64,000 nt of DNA from Beijerinckiaceae bacterium (GTDB lineage Bacteria; Pseudomonadota; Alphaproteobacteria; Rhizobiales; Beijerinckiaceae). A program made the translations under genes and the position numbers. Location: contig CANGJJ010000011.1 in assembly GCA_947454485.1 (NCBI GenBank), positions 34,244-98,243 on the forward strand. The letters are read 5' to 3'. A model generated the notes under the pieces. It made no database searches, was not told the DNA's origin, and saw only the letters and a program-made list of their open reading frames with translations. Every line of letters begins with the position of its first letter. Position 1 is the stretch's first letter. Shown one piece after another: positions 9,425 through 19,383 of the stretch.

Positions 9425-10168
9425 ATGAGCAAAGGCAAGGATTTTCGCCCGCGTAAGCGTGGTTTCGATGATGATGATGGTCCGTCGGGGTTTGAGTCCC
9501 GCAGCCACCGTCCCCCCCGCGCGCCTTTCGGCAGCGACTTTGGTGCTCAGCCGGCTGGCATGCCTATGCCGTCCATGGGCGCTGGCGGCGCTGCTGCTCC
9601 CGGTCAGGCACCGATTGACGCCACCGTGAAGTGGTTCAAGGGCGACAAGGGCTTCGGCTTTGTCGAACTTGGCAATGGCACGGGCGATGCGTTCCTCCAT
9701 ATCGGTGCTCTCCAATCTGCCGGTTATGAAAGCGTTCCTCCGGGCTCCAAAATGAAGGTGCTCGTGACGCAGGGCATGAAGGGCGCTCAGGTTGCCCGCG
9801 TGCTCGAAGTCGATACGTCGACAGCTGTTGAGCCCCGTCCCCGCTTTGAAGGCGGCGATCGCGGCGGCTTTGGTGGTGATCGTGGTGGCTTTGGTGGCGA
9901 CCGTGGCGGCTTCGGTGGTGGCGCTCGCCCTCCCCGTCGCGCTCCCGATCCCTCGACGGCGATCGAAGTCAGCGGCAAGGTCAAATGGTTCGATGAGACC
10001 AAGGGCTTCGGCTTTGTGGCCAGCGATGATGGTGGCAAGGATGTGTTCGTGCACATCTCTGTCCTGCGTCCCGCCGGCATCATGTCGCTTGCTGAAAGCC
10101 AGGCTGTCCAGATGCGTGTTGTTGACACGCCGAAGGGCCGCGAAGCGATCTCCATCGCTCTGGGCTGA
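9425..10168 (+). CDS. Double cold-shock-domain protein with RGG linker
   Basis: A 247-residue nucleic-acid-binding protein. Cold-shock domain 1 is at about residues 65-130 ([20 protein letters not shown]) and domain 2 at about 182-247 ([19 protein letters not shown]). A linker (about 141-166) carries three GGDRGGF repeats, resembling RNA-binding RGG boxes. The N-terminal 60 residues are charged, then Gly/Pro/Ala-rich and probably disordered. I chose the start at 9425 because AGGACAGG lies just upstream; the frame is open back to 9341 but those residues are not family-like. It probably acts as an RNA chaperone. A terminator follows. Confidence 0.92.
   Translation: MSKGKDFRPRKRGFDDDDGPSGFESRSHRPPRAPFGSDFGAQPAGMPMPSMGAGGAAAPGQAPIDATVKWFKGDKGFGFVELGNGTGDAFLHIGALQSAGYESVPPGSKMKVLVTQGMKGAQVARVLEVDTSTAVEPRPRFEGGDRGGFGGDRGGFGGDRGGFGGGARPPRRAPDPSTAIEVSGKVKWFDETKGFGFVASDDGGKDVFVHISVLRPAGIMSLAESQAVQMRVVDTPKGREAISIALG
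9851..9913 (+). repeat. Three tandem 21-base repeats encoding GGDRGGF
   Basis: Three in-frame 21-base units (9851-9871, 9872-9892, 9893-9913) each encode GGDRGGF and differ mostly at third codon positions, so the peptide is kept while the DNA has drifted. A partial fourth unit (GGTGGTGGC) follows. They form the linker between the two cold-shock domains. Confidence 0.85.
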
Positions 10169-10190
10169 TCTCTCGATCTTCCAAGTTTTG

Positions 10191-10220
10191 AAAGGCGGCG
10201 GATTATTTCGCCGCCTTTTT
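10191..10220 (+). terminator. Rho-independent terminator after the cold-shock gene
   Basis: A perfect 10-base stem, AAAGGCGGCG with CGCCGCCTTT, around the loop GATTATTT runs into a T5 tract. It lies 22 bases after the cold-shock stop and 35 bases before mazG, so mazG probably has its own promoter or depends on read-through. Confidence 0.85.
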
Positions 10221-10255
10221 CTATTCGGCCGTGCTCCTCTTATCTCCGCAGGCTC

Positions 10256-11086
10256 ATGAAACCCTCGCCCGATCTCCAGACCCTGCTCGACATTATTGCA
10301 GCACTGCGAACACCGCAGACGGGCTGCCCGTGGGATCTCGAGCAGACATTCACCAGCATCGCGCCTTACACGATTGAAGAGGCCTATGAAGTCGTCGATG
10401 CCATCGAGCGCGGCGATCTGATGGATCTGAAAGATGAATTGGGGGATCTGTTGTTGCAGGTCGTCTTCCATGCGCGCATGGCGCAGGAAGAAGGTCGCTT
10501 TGCTTTTCCCGATGTTGTTGAGGCCATCACGACCAAACTTGTGCGCCGTCATCCCCATGTCTTCGGTGATACGCGCGATCTCACGCCCGATCAGGTTGGT
10601 CAGCTGTGGAACCAGATCAAGGCGCAGGAAAAGTCTGAGCGCGCGGCCGCACGTATTGCTGCAGGACTGCCGCCTGAAAAACATGCTCAAGGACTATTGG
10701 CAGGTATTCCAGCTTCCCTGCCCGGTCTCACGCGTGCCGTAAAGCTGCAATCCAAAGCCTCAACGGTTGGCTTTGATTGGAATGATGCGCGTTTGGTTCT
10801 CGCCAAAATCAGAGAAGAGGCCGACGAGATTGAAGCGGCTTTGAATGAGGGTGCAACCAAAGAGGTTGTCGCTGGCGAAGTTGGTGATCTGCTTTTTGCA
10901 ATGGCTAATCTTGCGCGCCATCTTGATACGGATCCAGAAGCCGCGCTTCGTAGCACCAATGCCAAATTCGAGCGCCGGTTTGCCTATATCGAGGCTGAGC
11001 TTGCCAGGCGTGGAACGACGACCAAAGACGCGAGCCTGGAAGAAATGGACGCTTTGTGGAACGAGGCCAAGGGCCGCGTTGGCTAG
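10256..11086 (+). CDS. mazG: Nucleoside triphosphate pyrophosphohydrolase MazG
   Basis: A 276-residue enzyme that hydrolyses NTPs to NMP and pyrophosphate, a house-cleaning role. Two MazG-type helical repeats are visible. The first has CPWD (about residues 24-27), the metal-binding TIEEAYEVVDAIE (39-51) and DLKDELGDLLLQVVFHA (58-74). The second has EADEIEAAL and VGDLLFAMANLARHL. Length matches the two-domain E. coli-type protein. The stop overlaps the convergent hflX stop by three bases. Confidence 0.95.
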   Translation: MKPSPDLQTLLDIIAALRTPQTGCPWDLEQTFTSIAPYTIEEAYEVVDAIERGDLMDLKDELGDLLLQVVFHARMAQEEGRFAFPDVVEAITTKLVRRHPHVFGDTRDLTPDQVGQLWNQIKAQEKSERAAARIAAGLPPEKHAQGLLAGIPASLPGLTRAVKLQSKASTVGFDWNDARLVLAKIREEADEIEAALNEGATKEVVAGEVGDLLFAMANLARHLDTDPEAALRSTNAKFERRFAYIEAELARRGTTTKDASLEEMDALWNEAKGRVG

Positions 11087-12468
11087 GCGTTGTAATGGGC
11101 TTCGATCGCTCCGGGAAAGCGCCGCTGCAAACGCTCGACACGCTCGGGCGGTACGCGCACAACGAGCTTCTGCCCGCCTTCGCTATCGCTGCTGCGCTGC
11201 ATGACTTCCACATTCTCATAGATCCAAGCGAGGCCTTCGCCATCGCTCGCGCTCAGTGACACGTCAAAGAGCTGTCGGCCATGTGCCAAGCGCTCTTCAA
11301 TAGCGCCAAGCAACGCATCAATCCCCTCACCTGAAACGGCAGAGACAACTTGCGGTCGCCCTTCAAGACCACGGCGCGAGGCAGCCTCCATCAGATTGTC
11401 GCGCGCTTCATGGTTCAACAAATCAGCCTTATTCCACACTTCAATCAAGCGCTGCGTATCGGTTGGTTCAATGCCAAGATCGCGCAAGATTGTTGCAACA
11501 TCGGCAGATTGGGCTTGGCTGTCCTCATGCGAAATATCGCGCACATGCAAGATGACATCAGCTTCGATGACCTCTTCCAATGTTGCGCGAAACGCGCTGA
11601 CAAGCATGGTGGGCAGATCAGAAATGAAACCGACTGTATCGGACAACATGATCTTGGCGCCATGTGGCAGACGCACTGCGCGCAAGGTCGGATCAAGCGT
11701 GGCGAACAACATATCCTGCGCAAGCACATCAGCGCGCGTCATTCTGTTGAACAGAGTTGACTTGCCTGCATTGGTGTAGCCCACCAAAGCGACGATGGGG
11801 AACGGCACATCGCGTCGGCTTTGGCGATGCAGGCCACGCGTCTTCTTCACGCCCTCAAGCTCTCGCTCGATGCGGGTGATGCGTTCTTGAATGAGGCGGC
11901 GGTCCGTTTCGATCTGTGTTTCGCCGGGGCCACCCAGAAAACCAAAGCCACCGCGCTGGCGTTCAAGATGGGTCCATGACCGAACGAGACGTGATTTTTG
12001 ATAGGCCAGATGGGCTAGCTCAACCTGCAGCGAGCCTTCACGTGTGCGCGCACGACGACCAAAGATTTCAAGAATGAGACCTGTTCGATCAATCACCTTG
12101 CAGCCAAAGGCTTTCTCGAGATTGCGCTGTTGCACCGGCGACAGCGCACAATCCATCATCGCCAGATCGATCTCGTCTTCTTTGATGCGCTCGGCAATCT
12201 CTTCCATCTTGCCGGTGCCGAGAAAAGTTGCGGGACGGATCTGCGACAGGGGTGCGTGAATGACGCCCTTCACATTGAGATCAATCGCGCGGGTCAGACC
12301 AGCTGCTTCATCAAGGCGAGCTTCGGGAGAACGCATATTGGCTGCGCCCTCCTGCCGCGCCATAGCGCGCTCGGTGAGGTAAGGGCCGACAACGAGAACA
12401 TGGGTGTGCTCAGCGCGTCGGCGCTCGAGGTCGAAACCCGGCTGGTCCAGCCCTGTAAAGGTCATCAA
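11083..12468 (-). CDS. hflX: Ribosome-associated GTPase HflX
   Basis: A 461-residue GTPase. The N-terminal HflX domain contains the glycine-rich FGFLGGPGETQIETDRR (about residues 175-191). The G domain follows: G1 GYTNAGKST (230-238), G3 in LSDTVGFI and a G4-like NKAD. A C-terminal region (about 395-461) completes the protein. HflX splits stalled or heat-damaged ribosomes in characterised bacteria. It lies six bases after hfq, the classic hfq-hflX pair, and is the last gene of the dusB-ntr-hfq block. Confidence 0.96.
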   Translation of the reverse strand: MMTFTGLDQPGFDLERRRAEHTHVLVVGPYLTERAMARQEGAANMRSPEARLDEAAGLTRAIDLNVKGVIHAPLSQIRPATFLGTGKMEEIAERIKEDEIDLAMMDCALSPVQQRNLEKAFGCKVIDRTGLILEIFGRRARTREGSLQVELAHLAYQKSRLVRSWTHLERQRGGFGFLGGPGETQIETDRRLIQERITRIERELEGVKKTRGLHRQSRRDVPFPIVALVGYTNAGKSTLFNRMTRADVLAQDMLFATLDPTLRAVRLPHGAKIMLSDTVGFISDLPTMLVSAFRATLEEVIEADVILHVRDISHEDSQAQSADVATILRDLGIEPTDTQRLIEVWNKADLLNHEARDNLMEAASRRGLEGRPQVVSAVSGEGIDALLGAIEERLAHGRQLFDVSLSASDGEGLAWIYENVEVMQRSSDSEGGQKLVVRVPPERVERLQRRFPGAIEAHYNA

Positions 12469-12474
12469 GCCTCT

Positions 12475-12729
12475 TTATGCCTGTTCAGCGCCCTCTTCAG
12501 CACTTTCGAACATCTGGATCGGGGCACCAGGCATGATTGTGGAAATGGCATGCTTGTAGACAAGCTGCGAATGGCCGTCCCGACGCAACAGGACGCAGAA
12601 GTTATCGAACCAAGTCACAACGCCTTGCAGCTTAACACCATTCACCAGAAAGATCGTGAGCGGGATCTTCTGCTTGCGGACATAGTTCAGAAATGTGTCC
12701 TGAAGATTCTGGGTGCGCTCGTTGGCCAT
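12475..12729 (-). CDS. hfq: RNA chaperone Hfq
   Basis: An 84-residue Sm-like protein that forms hexameric rings and pairs small RNAs with mRNAs. Sm1 covers about residues 8-45 ([23 protein letters not shown]) and Sm2 includes LVYKHAIST, the conserved YKH motif. The start at 12729 gives the normal N-terminus [10 protein letters not shown]; the frame extends upstream but that part is not family-like. It is followed directly by hflX. Confidence 0.97.
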   Translation of the reverse strand: MANERTQNLQDTFLNYVRKQKIPLTIFLVNGVKLQGVVTWFDNFCVLLRRDGHSQLVYKHAISTIMPGAPIQMFESAEEGAEQA

Positions 12730-12923
12730 TGTGTCGTTCCTTTTATTGACCGCCCACAGAGCGGCAGAGTTAGGCTCAGATTGCTCCAAACCAAGACCCA
12801 CGGTTTTTAGCTCCGTGGTGCATAGCGATGGGTGAAGGTTAGCTCGCGCGAGCAAGCGGCCCACCAACCGCGTCCCTTGCAGGACCAAAAGAGCTTACCG
12901 CTTTACGCGGTTTCAAGCCAGCC

Positions 12924-14291
12924 TCAATCAATGCCGAGGGATTTAAGCTTTCGATGAAGAGCCGAACGCTCCATCCCGATGAATTCGGCCGTGCGGGAGA
13001 TATTGCCCCCAAAACGGTTGATCTGGGCAACCAGATATTCCCGTTCAAAGACCTCGCGCGCCTCGCGCAGGGGCAAGCTCATCAGCTTCTCGCCTCCTGA
13101 CCCATTGGGCGTACCGGGCACCAGGGTCCCGATCTCGGAGGGCAGCATCGAGGCGTCGATCACGGAATCAGCGTCACCTGCTGCCAGGATCAGCAGGCGC
13201 TCGATATTGTTGCGCAGCTGACGAACATTGCCCGGCCAGTCATGCGACTGCAGAACGGCCATGGCATCTTCACCAATTCGGCGGCGCGGCAGACCCGTGG
13301 TGAGCGCGATCTGATCCATGAAATAATCGACCAAGAACGGAATATCGTCGCGATGCTCAGCCAGAGCTGGAACGCGGATCGGCACAACCGACAGGCGGTG
13401 AAAGAGATCTTCGCGAAATGTTCCATCAGCAATGGCCGCAGGTAGATCGCGGCTCGATGAGGAGATGATGCGCACATCAACATGCACGCGCGTGGCACCA
13501 CCAACGCGCTGAAAATTTTGATCGACGAGCACACGCAAGATCTTGCCTTGCGTCTCGCGAGGCATGTCGGCGACTTCATCGAGATAGAGCGTGCCACCAT
13601 GCGCCTCTTCAAGCGCGCCGACCTTGCGCGCGCGCCCATCCGCAACTTCTGTGCCGAAGAGCTCTTCTTCCATAGTATCGGGGCCGATATTGGCGGCATT
13701 CAAAATTACGAAAGGACCATTGGCGCGGCCAGAGCTTTCGTGAATCACGCGTGCGACAAGTTCTTTGCCAGCTCCTGATGGGCCCGTGACAAGAATGCGC
13801 GAATTGGCGGGCGCAACGCGCTCCACGACCTGCCGCAATTGGTTCATCGCGCTGGACTGACCAATGACGCGGTTGCTGGCACCAGCGCGTGTACGCAGAT
13901 CGCTGACCTCGCGCTTCAAACGCGAAGTTTCAAGAGCCCGCTCGGCAACGAGAACCAAACGATCGGCCTTGAATGGCTTTTCGATGAAATCATAAGCGCC
14001 GAGGCGAATGGCTGAGACTGCGGTTTCAATATTGCCGTGACCTGAAATCATCACGACCGGCAGATTGGGATTCTGCTCCTTGATGACTTCCAGAAGTTGC
14101 AACCCATCAAGACGCGAGCCCTGCATCCAGATGTCGAGGAAGACGAGATGCGGGCGGCGCTGTTCAATCGCTGCCAAAGCCTCGTCGCTATTTTTCGCCG
14201 TGCGCGTCTGGTGCCCCTCGTCGGAGAGGATACCCGAGACGCCCTCGCGAATATCGGCTTCGTCATCAACAATGAGGATGTCGCTGGCCAT
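12924..14291 (-). CDS. ntrX: Nitrogen response regulator NtrX
   Basis: A 455-residue response regulator paired with the adjacent NtrY. The receiver domain has phospho-acceptor D53 (LVFLDIW) and acidic D9/D10. The AAA+ domain has Walker A GPSGAGKE and a Walker B-like TLYLDEVADMP. The C-terminal Fis-type helix-turn-helix ends RTAEFIGMERSALHRKL. The GAFTGA sigma-54 contact loop is absent: the equivalent stretch reads FGTEVADGRARKVGAL. NtrX therefore probably regulates without activating sigma-54 polymerase, as described for several alphaproteobacterial NtrX proteins. ntrY lies six bases upstream. Confidence 0.94.
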   Translation of the reverse strand: MASDILIVDDEADIREGVSGILSDEGHQTRTAKNSDEALAAIEQRRPHLVFLDIWMQGSRLDGLQLLEVIKEQNPNLPVVMISGHGNIETAVSAIRLGAYDFIEKPFKADRLVLVAERALETSRLKREVSDLRTRAGASNRVIGQSSAMNQLRQVVERVAPANSRILVTGPSGAGKELVARVIHESSGRANGPFVILNAANIGPDTMEEELFGTEVADGRARKVGALEEAHGGTLYLDEVADMPRETQGKILRVLVDQNFQRVGGATRVHVDVRIISSSSRDLPAAIADGTFREDLFHRLSVVPIRVPALAEHRDDIPFLVDYFMDQIALTTGLPRRRIGEDAMAVLQSHDWPGNVRQLRNNIERLLILAAGDADSVIDASMLPSEIGTLVPGTPNGSGGEKLMSLPLREAREVFEREYLVAQINRFGGNISRTAEFIGMERSALHRKLKSLGID

Positions 14292-14297
14292 GAATAC

Positions 14298-16571
14298 TCA
14301 AGCCTTCTGTTCTTCAGTGTCGTTTTGTCCTGCCAGTTTGGCAGGATCGGGATCAGTCTGTTGGGCCGTCAATGGGAACCACAGATGCACGCGAGCACCT
14401 GGTCCCTCTGGCGCATCGAGCAATTCAATGCCGCCGCCATGATCTTCCAAAATCTTGGCGACAATGGGTAGGCCCAGGCCCGTGCCTTCCGAACGTGTCG
14501 TTACATAGGGTTCAAGCAATTGGTGGCGGTTCTCGCTGGGGAAGCCCTTGCCGTTGTCGATCACATCAATGGACACATTGTTGTTCTCATCAAGGCGCGC
14601 TGTAACGCGAATGCGCGGCACTTCCCCGCGCTCTTGCGCAGCGGCAATGCCCTCGGTCGCATTCTTCACAATATTGGTGAGAGCTTGTGACAAGAGTCGG
14701 CGGTCAAACTGCGCCTCAATCGGTGGATTGGGCAAATCTTCGTCCACGCGAATATCCGGATTGCCGACACGCATCATGAACAGAACCTGGCGGATGCAGC
14801 CATTGAGATCATCCATCTCAAGCCGTGCTTTGGGCATGCGTGCAAAGGATGAGAATTCATCGACCATGCGCTTGATATCATCAACCTGACGCACAATCGT
14901 GTCGGTGCATTGATCGAAGACATCGCGGTCTTGGGTAATCACTTTTCCATATTTGCGCTTGAGCCGTTCAGCAGAGAGCTGAATCGGTGTGAGCGGATTT
15001 TTAATTTCATGCGCGATACGCCGCGCGACATCCGCCCAAGCCGATGTGCGCTGTGCGCTGACAAGCTCGGTGATATCATCGAGCGTAATAACGAAATTCT
15101 GATTACCCGTTGTCGAAGCTTCGCTCGTGACGCGCACATTATAAATGCGCTCACGGCCCCGGCGCGTCATACTGATCTGACTTTGCACGCGCACCCTGCC
15201 CTCGCGAGCCGTATCAATGACTGAGCCAAGCTCCGGGATGATCTTTTCGAGCTGGTCGCCGATATGGGCATCGGGAACTTGCTCTTGACCTGAATCAAGC
15301 AGCTTCATGGCTGACGGATTGAGCACAGTGATGCGGCCAAGAGAGTCAATGCCGATGATCGCTGCTGGGACGCCCGACAACACAGCCTCGGTAAAGACGC
15401 GGCGCTCGTCGATGAGTGAGCTTGCCGCGATCAATCTGTTCTGCTGCAAGCGCAGCTCTGATGTCATCTTGTTAAAGGTCTCGCCCAGATGGCCAAGATC
15501 GCCGTCAGGCTTTTGCACTGGCACTTGCACATAAAGATTGCCGCTTGCCACTTGGTCGGTCGCAGCAATCAATCGCCTGATAGGCGTGACGAGGCGCGTG
15601 GCGAAAGACAGGCCAAGCCATGTCGCTGAGAGCACCATGATGAGTGCAATCAAAACATACATGGTAGCGAAAGCGAGTTGAATATTGCGTCGATGAAGCT
15701 GGTAGGATTCATACAGATTGATGAGGCCAGCTGCTTGCGCGGGGAACTCCAGAGCAAATGGATCAATGGGCCGCGCTGCATATAAATACAAATCGGGCGT
15801 ATCGGGAATTTGCCGCAGCGCCACGAAGACGCGGCCCTCCGACAGGATCAAACACAGAGGTTCATTGTTGCGCGCATCATTGAAATCGCTCGCCTCAGGC
15901 ATCGCCAGTTTGGGTTCAACCGTCACGCCCTCTTGCTTCAAATCATAGCGCCCAATGACACTGCCATCGGGTCGGACCAAAGCTGCCAGTTGGAAATTGA
16001 GATAGCGCGCGCGCGAGTCAAAAAACTCATCGAACATCGAACGATTGATGTCATAGAGCCGCATCACACGCGATACGTCAAAAGCTGCCAGCCGTGTTTC
16101 TTGCAACAGTGAGCGGCATTGAGACTCGCGGAACAAACGCGCCGCCTCGGCTGTATTATAAACGAAGCCGCGTACATCCTGCATGAAGCCGGGATTGAGA
16201 CTGCGATCAATCGTGATGGAGCCTACGACCGCGATCAAAATGGCAGGGGTTGCAGCGATCATCGAGAAAAGCGCGACGATGCGAATATGCAGCCGCGCGC
16301 CTGCAATCAAACGACGGCGCGCCGCGACCAGACGCCAAACCTCGGCGGCCATGAGACCGATGAGGATGAAGATAATCGCGACATTGGCGAGAAACAGATT
16401 AAGGACGACACCGCTTGTCGGGGTAATCGGTGTGTAATCGGCGAAGATCGCCAAGGTCACGACCGACAGCAGAATTGCGAATGTGACAGCCACAGGTCCA
16501 AAGCGCGACAGGAACGGACGTTCCCCGCCTTGAGTGGCCGGCGCTTGAAGGGTGGTCTGACTGTCGCTCAT
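14298..16571 (-). CDS. ntrY: Nitrogen sensor histidine kinase NtrY
   Basis: A 757-residue membrane kinase that phosphorylates NtrX. The N-terminal third carries hydrophobic segments (about residues 26-46, 55-80, 95-120) and a further one near 300-320, bracketing a periplasmic region. HAMP follows (TRLVTPIRRLIAATD), then PAS (AIIGIDSLGRITVLN), HisKA with phospho-acceptor His in [15 protein letters not shown], and an ATPase domain (NIVKNATEGI, DNGKGFP, GTGLGLPIV). Length and domain order are typical of NtrY. The ntrC-ntrY gap of 136 bases contains a strong hairpin (see 16670-16697). Confidence 0.96.
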   Translation of the reverse strand: MSDSQTTLQAPATQGGERPFLSRFGPVAVTFAILLSVVTLAIFADYTPITPTSGVVLNLFLANVAIIFILIGLMAAEVWRLVAARRRLIAGARLHIRIVALFSMIAATPAILIAVVGSITIDRSLNPGFMQDVRGFVYNTAEAARLFRESQCRSLLQETRLAAFDVSRVMRLYDINRSMFDEFFDSRARYLNFQLAALVRPDGSVIGRYDLKQEGVTVEPKLAMPEASDFNDARNNEPLCLILSEGRVFVALRQIPDTPDLYLYAARPIDPFALEFPAQAAGLINLYESYQLHRRNIQLAFATMYVLIALIMVLSATWLGLSFATRLVTPIRRLIAATDQVASGNLYVQVPVQKPDGDLGHLGETFNKMTSELRLQQNRLIAASSLIDERRVFTEAVLSGVPAAIIGIDSLGRITVLNPSAMKLLDSGQEQVPDAHIGDQLEKIIPELGSVIDTAREGRVRVQSQISMTRRGRERIYNVRVTSEASTTGNQNFVITLDDITELVSAQRTSAWADVARRIAHEIKNPLTPIQLSAERLKRKYGKVITQDRDVFDQCTDTIVRQVDDIKRMVDEFSSFARMPKARLEMDDLNGCIRQVLFMMRVGNPDIRVDEDLPNPPIEAQFDRRLLSQALTNIVKNATEGIAAAQERGEVPRIRVTARLDENNNVSIDVIDNGKGFPSENRHQLLEPYVTTRSEGTGLGLPIVAKILEDHGGGIELLDAPEGPGARVHLWFPLTAQQTDPDPAKLAGQNDTEEQKA

Positions 16572-16669
16572 TCAATCCGGCAGTAGGGAGATTGGCAGAG
16601 AGGCCGAGGCCAAACCGCACACCGTGACTAGAATACAACGGTGTTGCCAGATTGCGACATTTTTAGGAA

Positions 16670-16697
16670 GCCCTGACCCCAAAAAGAGGTCAAGGGC
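16670..16697. terminator. Hairpin in the ntrC-ntrY gap, possible partial terminator
   Basis: GCCCTGACC pairs with GGTCAAGGGC (one bulged A) around a nine-base loop. The T-rich tail (GGTTTTTGC) is on the + strand; on the transcribed - strand the stem is followed by TTCCTAAAAA, a poor tail. It could lower read-through from ntrBC into ntrYX or act as an mRNA stability element. The strand of action is uncertain. Confidence 0.4.
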
Positions 16698-16707
16698 AGG
16701 TTTTTGC

Positions 16708-18204
16708 TCAGCGGGGCGAGCGCATCAGCCGGACATCAAGGTCACGGACCTTCTTGCGCAGCGTGTTGCGGTTGAGGCCCAAAAGCTCGGCAGCCTTGAT
16801 CTGGTTGCCCCGTGTGGCAGCCAAAGCAGCTGAAATCAGGGGATATTCCACCTCACGCAGGATGCGGTGATAAAGACCGGGGGGTGGCAGCTGGTCGCCA
16901 TGATCCTTGAACAGCAGCGCCAGATAATGCTCAACCGACAGGGATAGGTTGGAATCCTCCGATCCCCCCTCCCCAGCCCCATTGCCCTGCGAGGCACCAG
17001 ACCCTGATGGACGGCCGGTCTTGGGCTGAGGCACGGCGACGGGTGCGTCGCTTCCAAGCTCGGCCTCGACCAGCTGATCGGCAATCACCTCTTGGGGATA
17101 GAGCGCAGCCAGACGGCGGATAAGATTTTCCAGCTCGCGAATATTGCCCGGCCAGCGATAGCGCTTCAGGCGGTCGAGCGCAGCACTATCCATCTGTTTC
17201 ATGGGCAGGCCTTCGTCAGCGGCCTGTTTGAAGAAGTGGCGCACGAGATCGGGAATATCTTCGGAGCGTTCACGCAGCGGCGGCAGGCGCAGCGGCACGA
17301 CATTCAGACGGAAGAAAAGATCTTCGCGGAAGAGACCCTGCTGAATGAGAATGCGCAGATCTTTGTTGGTTGCAGCCACGATGCGCACATTGGTCTTGAT
17401 CGGTGTGCGGCCGCCCACAGTCGTATATTCGCCTTGCTGCAAGACGCGCAGCAAACGCGTCTGCGCCTCCATCGGCATGTCGCCAATTTCGTCGAGAAAC
17501 AATGTGCCGCCTTCGGCCTGTTCAAAGCGACCGGCCGAGCGGGCAGCGGCGCCCGTGAAGGAGCCCTTTTCATGGCCGAACAATTCGCTCTCGATCAGAT
17601 CGCGTGGAATGGCCGCCATATTGATCGCAACGAAGGGGCCTTTCGCGCGCTTGCCATAATCATGTAACGCGCGCGCGACCAGCTCCTTACCTGTGCCAGA
17701 TTCACCGGTAATCATGACCGTGAGATCCGTCTGCATCAGACGCGCAAGGGTGCGGTAAATCTCCTGCATGGCGGGCGAGCGGCCCACCAGCGGCATACCC
17801 TCCATCTCTTCGACTTTTTCGCGGCTGACCCGATTGCGCGGTTCTGCCAAAGCGCGGCCAATGATGGCCATCAGCTCCTTCAGATCGAAGGGCTTGGGGA
17901 GATAGTCATAAGCGCCGCGTTCAGAGGCCTTGATGGCCGTCATGAATGTATTTTGGGCGCTCATCACGATGATCGGAAGATCGGGACGAACTTTTTTGAT
18001 GCGCGGCAAAAGCTCGAACGCATTCTCATCGGGCATCACCACATCCGTGATGACCAGATCGCCCTCACCCGCCTGCACCCAACGCCACAATGTGCCTGCA
18101 GTACCTGTAACCCTGACGTCATAGCCAGCGCGCGCCAAGGCCTGAGAGACCACAGTGCGGATTGCTGCATCGTCGTCGGCAACAAGGATTGTTCCAGCTG
18201 CCAT
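16708..18204 (-). CDS. ntrC: Nitrogen regulation response regulator NtrC
   Basis: A 498-residue sigma-54 activator of nitrogen assimilation genes. The receiver domain has D54 in [10 protein letters not shown]. The AAA+ domain has Walker A GESGTGKE, the sigma-54 loop as GSFTGA, Walker [12 protein letters not shown] and a GNIRELENL motif. The C-terminal Fis-type helix-turn-helix contains [16 protein letters not shown] chose the start at 18204 ([12 protein letters not shown]) because AGGAGA lies upstream; an ATG six codons earlier lacks a ribosome site. A Gly/Ser-rich linker (about residues 400-420) precedes the DNA-binding part. It follows ntrB by 51 bases. Confidence 0.96.
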   Translation of the reverse strand: MAAGTILVADDDAAIRTVVSQALARAGYDVRVTGTAGTLWRWVQAGEGDLVITDVVMPDENAFELLPRIKKVRPDLPIIVMSAQNTFMTAIKASERGAYDYLPKPFDLKELMAIIGRALAEPRNRVSREKVEEMEGMPLVGRSPAMQEIYRTLARLMQTDLTVMITGESGTGKELVARALHDYGKRAKGPFVAINMAAIPRDLIESELFGHEKGSFTGAAARSAGRFEQAEGGTLFLDEIGDMPMEAQTRLLRVLQQGEYTTVGGRTPIKTNVRIVAATNKDLRILIQQGLFREDLFFRLNVVPLRLPPLRERSEDIPDLVRHFFKQAADEGLPMKQMDSAALDRLKRYRWPGNIRELENLIRRLAALYPQEVIADQLVEAELGSDAPVAVPQPKTGRPSGSGASQGNGAGEGGSEDSNLSLSVEHYLALLFKDHGDQLPPPGLYHRILREVEYPLISAALAATRGNQIKAAELLGLNRNTLRKKVRDLDVRLMRSPR

Positions 18205-18255
18205 TGCGCACGTCTCCTGCATTCAAACCATCACCAACCGACTGCGGTTGATGCG

Positions 18256-19383
18256 TCACCCGGCGAGGGTGCGACCGTCAGTGTGAGCATACATGGGCAG
18301 CAACACACGGAAGGTGGTGCGCCGCGGATGCGACTCACATTCAACGATCCCCCCGTGGTCGCCAATGATCTTGGCTACAAGTGCAAGACCGAGGCCAGTT
18401 CCACTCGATTTATTTGTGACAAAGGGATCGAACAGATGTTCGGCAATATCGGGCGGCACGCCCGGACCATTGTCGCGAACGCAAAATTCAAGCGGCAGGC
18501 TAACCGGATTGGCGGAGGCCGCCGTCTTCAAGCGAACGCCCGGCTTATAGGCGGAGGAGAGTTCGATCTCGCCATCAATCGCATCTTCGCCAAGCGCCTC
18601 AGCGGCATTTTTGACGAGATTGAGAAAAACCTGAATGAGCTGGTCGCGATTGGCAAAAACCGGCGGCAAGGAGGGGTCATAGACCTCATGAATGCGAATA
18701 TGGCGGGCAAAACCAGCCTGAGCGATGCGTTTCACATGATCAAGCACGGCATGGATATTGACGCTTTCGCGCTCAATGGGCCGCTCATCCGAGAAGGCTT
18801 CCATCCGATCCACCAGCTTCACGATACGATCGGTCTCATCGCAGATCAGCCTTGTGAGGGCCCTATCCTCGTCTGGGACGGACGGCTCCAGCAGCTGGGC
18901 CGCGCCACGAATGCCGGACAGAGGATTCTTGATTTCATGGGCCAACATAGCGGCCAGAGCTGAGACCGAACGCGCTGCCCCGCGATGCGTCAATTGCCTG
19001 TCCATTTTGTCGGCAATTGTACGTTCTTGCAGCATAATGATTACAAATTCAGCAGATCCAGGCATGGGCGCTGCATGCACATCGACCACCCGCTCGGTCC
19101 CGATCTTGGGCGTACCAATATCGACGCGGTATTCATTCACCGTCGCCCCGCGCCGGCGCACATGATCAACCAGGGCCAGTAGCGGCGAGCCAAAGGGCAG
19201 CAGATCGCGCAGCAGATTCCGGCTGAGCATGGCACGGCCCATTTCGAAGAAATGTTCGGCGGCCATATTGGCATCGACGACCATGCCATTGGGGGCAATC
19301 GTCAAAATGGCGTGGGGCAGCGCATTGAGCAGTTCAGCCGCATCTGCTGCAAAGGGCTTTTTCTGCGCTTCAACACTCGTCAT
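18256..19383 (-). CDS. ntrB: Nitrogen sensor kinase/phosphatase NtrB
   Basis: A 375-residue cytoplasmic kinase without membrane segments, controlled by PII proteins in known systems, that phosphorylates and dephosphorylates NtrC. A PAS-like N-terminal domain spans about residues 15-125. HisKA has H149 in [11 protein letters not shown]. The ATPase domain shows [17 protein letters not shown] and GTGLGLALV. The start shares one base with the dusB stop (TGATG), so the two are translationally coupled. Confidence 0.96.
   Translation of the reverse strand: MTSVEAQKKPFAADAAELLNALPHAILTIAPNGMVVDANMAAEHFFEMGRAMLSRNLLRDLLPFGSPLLALVDHVRRRGATVNEYRVDIGTPKIGTERVVDVHAAPMPGSAEFVIIMLQERTIADKMDRQLTHRGAARSVSALAAMLAHEIKNPLSGIRGAAQLLEPSVPDEDRALTRLICDETDRIVKLVDRMEAFSDERPIERESVNIHAVLDHVKRIAQAGFARHIRIHEVYDPSLPPVFANRDQLIQVFLNLVKNAAEALGEDAIDGEIELSSAYKPGVRLKTAASANPVSLPLEFCVRDNGPGVPPDIAEHLFDPFVTNKSSGTGLGLALVAKIIGDHGGIVECESHPRRTTFRVLLPMYAHTDGRTLAG

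Noticed and set aside
9374..10690. Long - strand frame (438 codons) opposite the cold-shock gene and mazG
   Set aside because: It crosses a clear terminator and is antisense to two well-supported genes.
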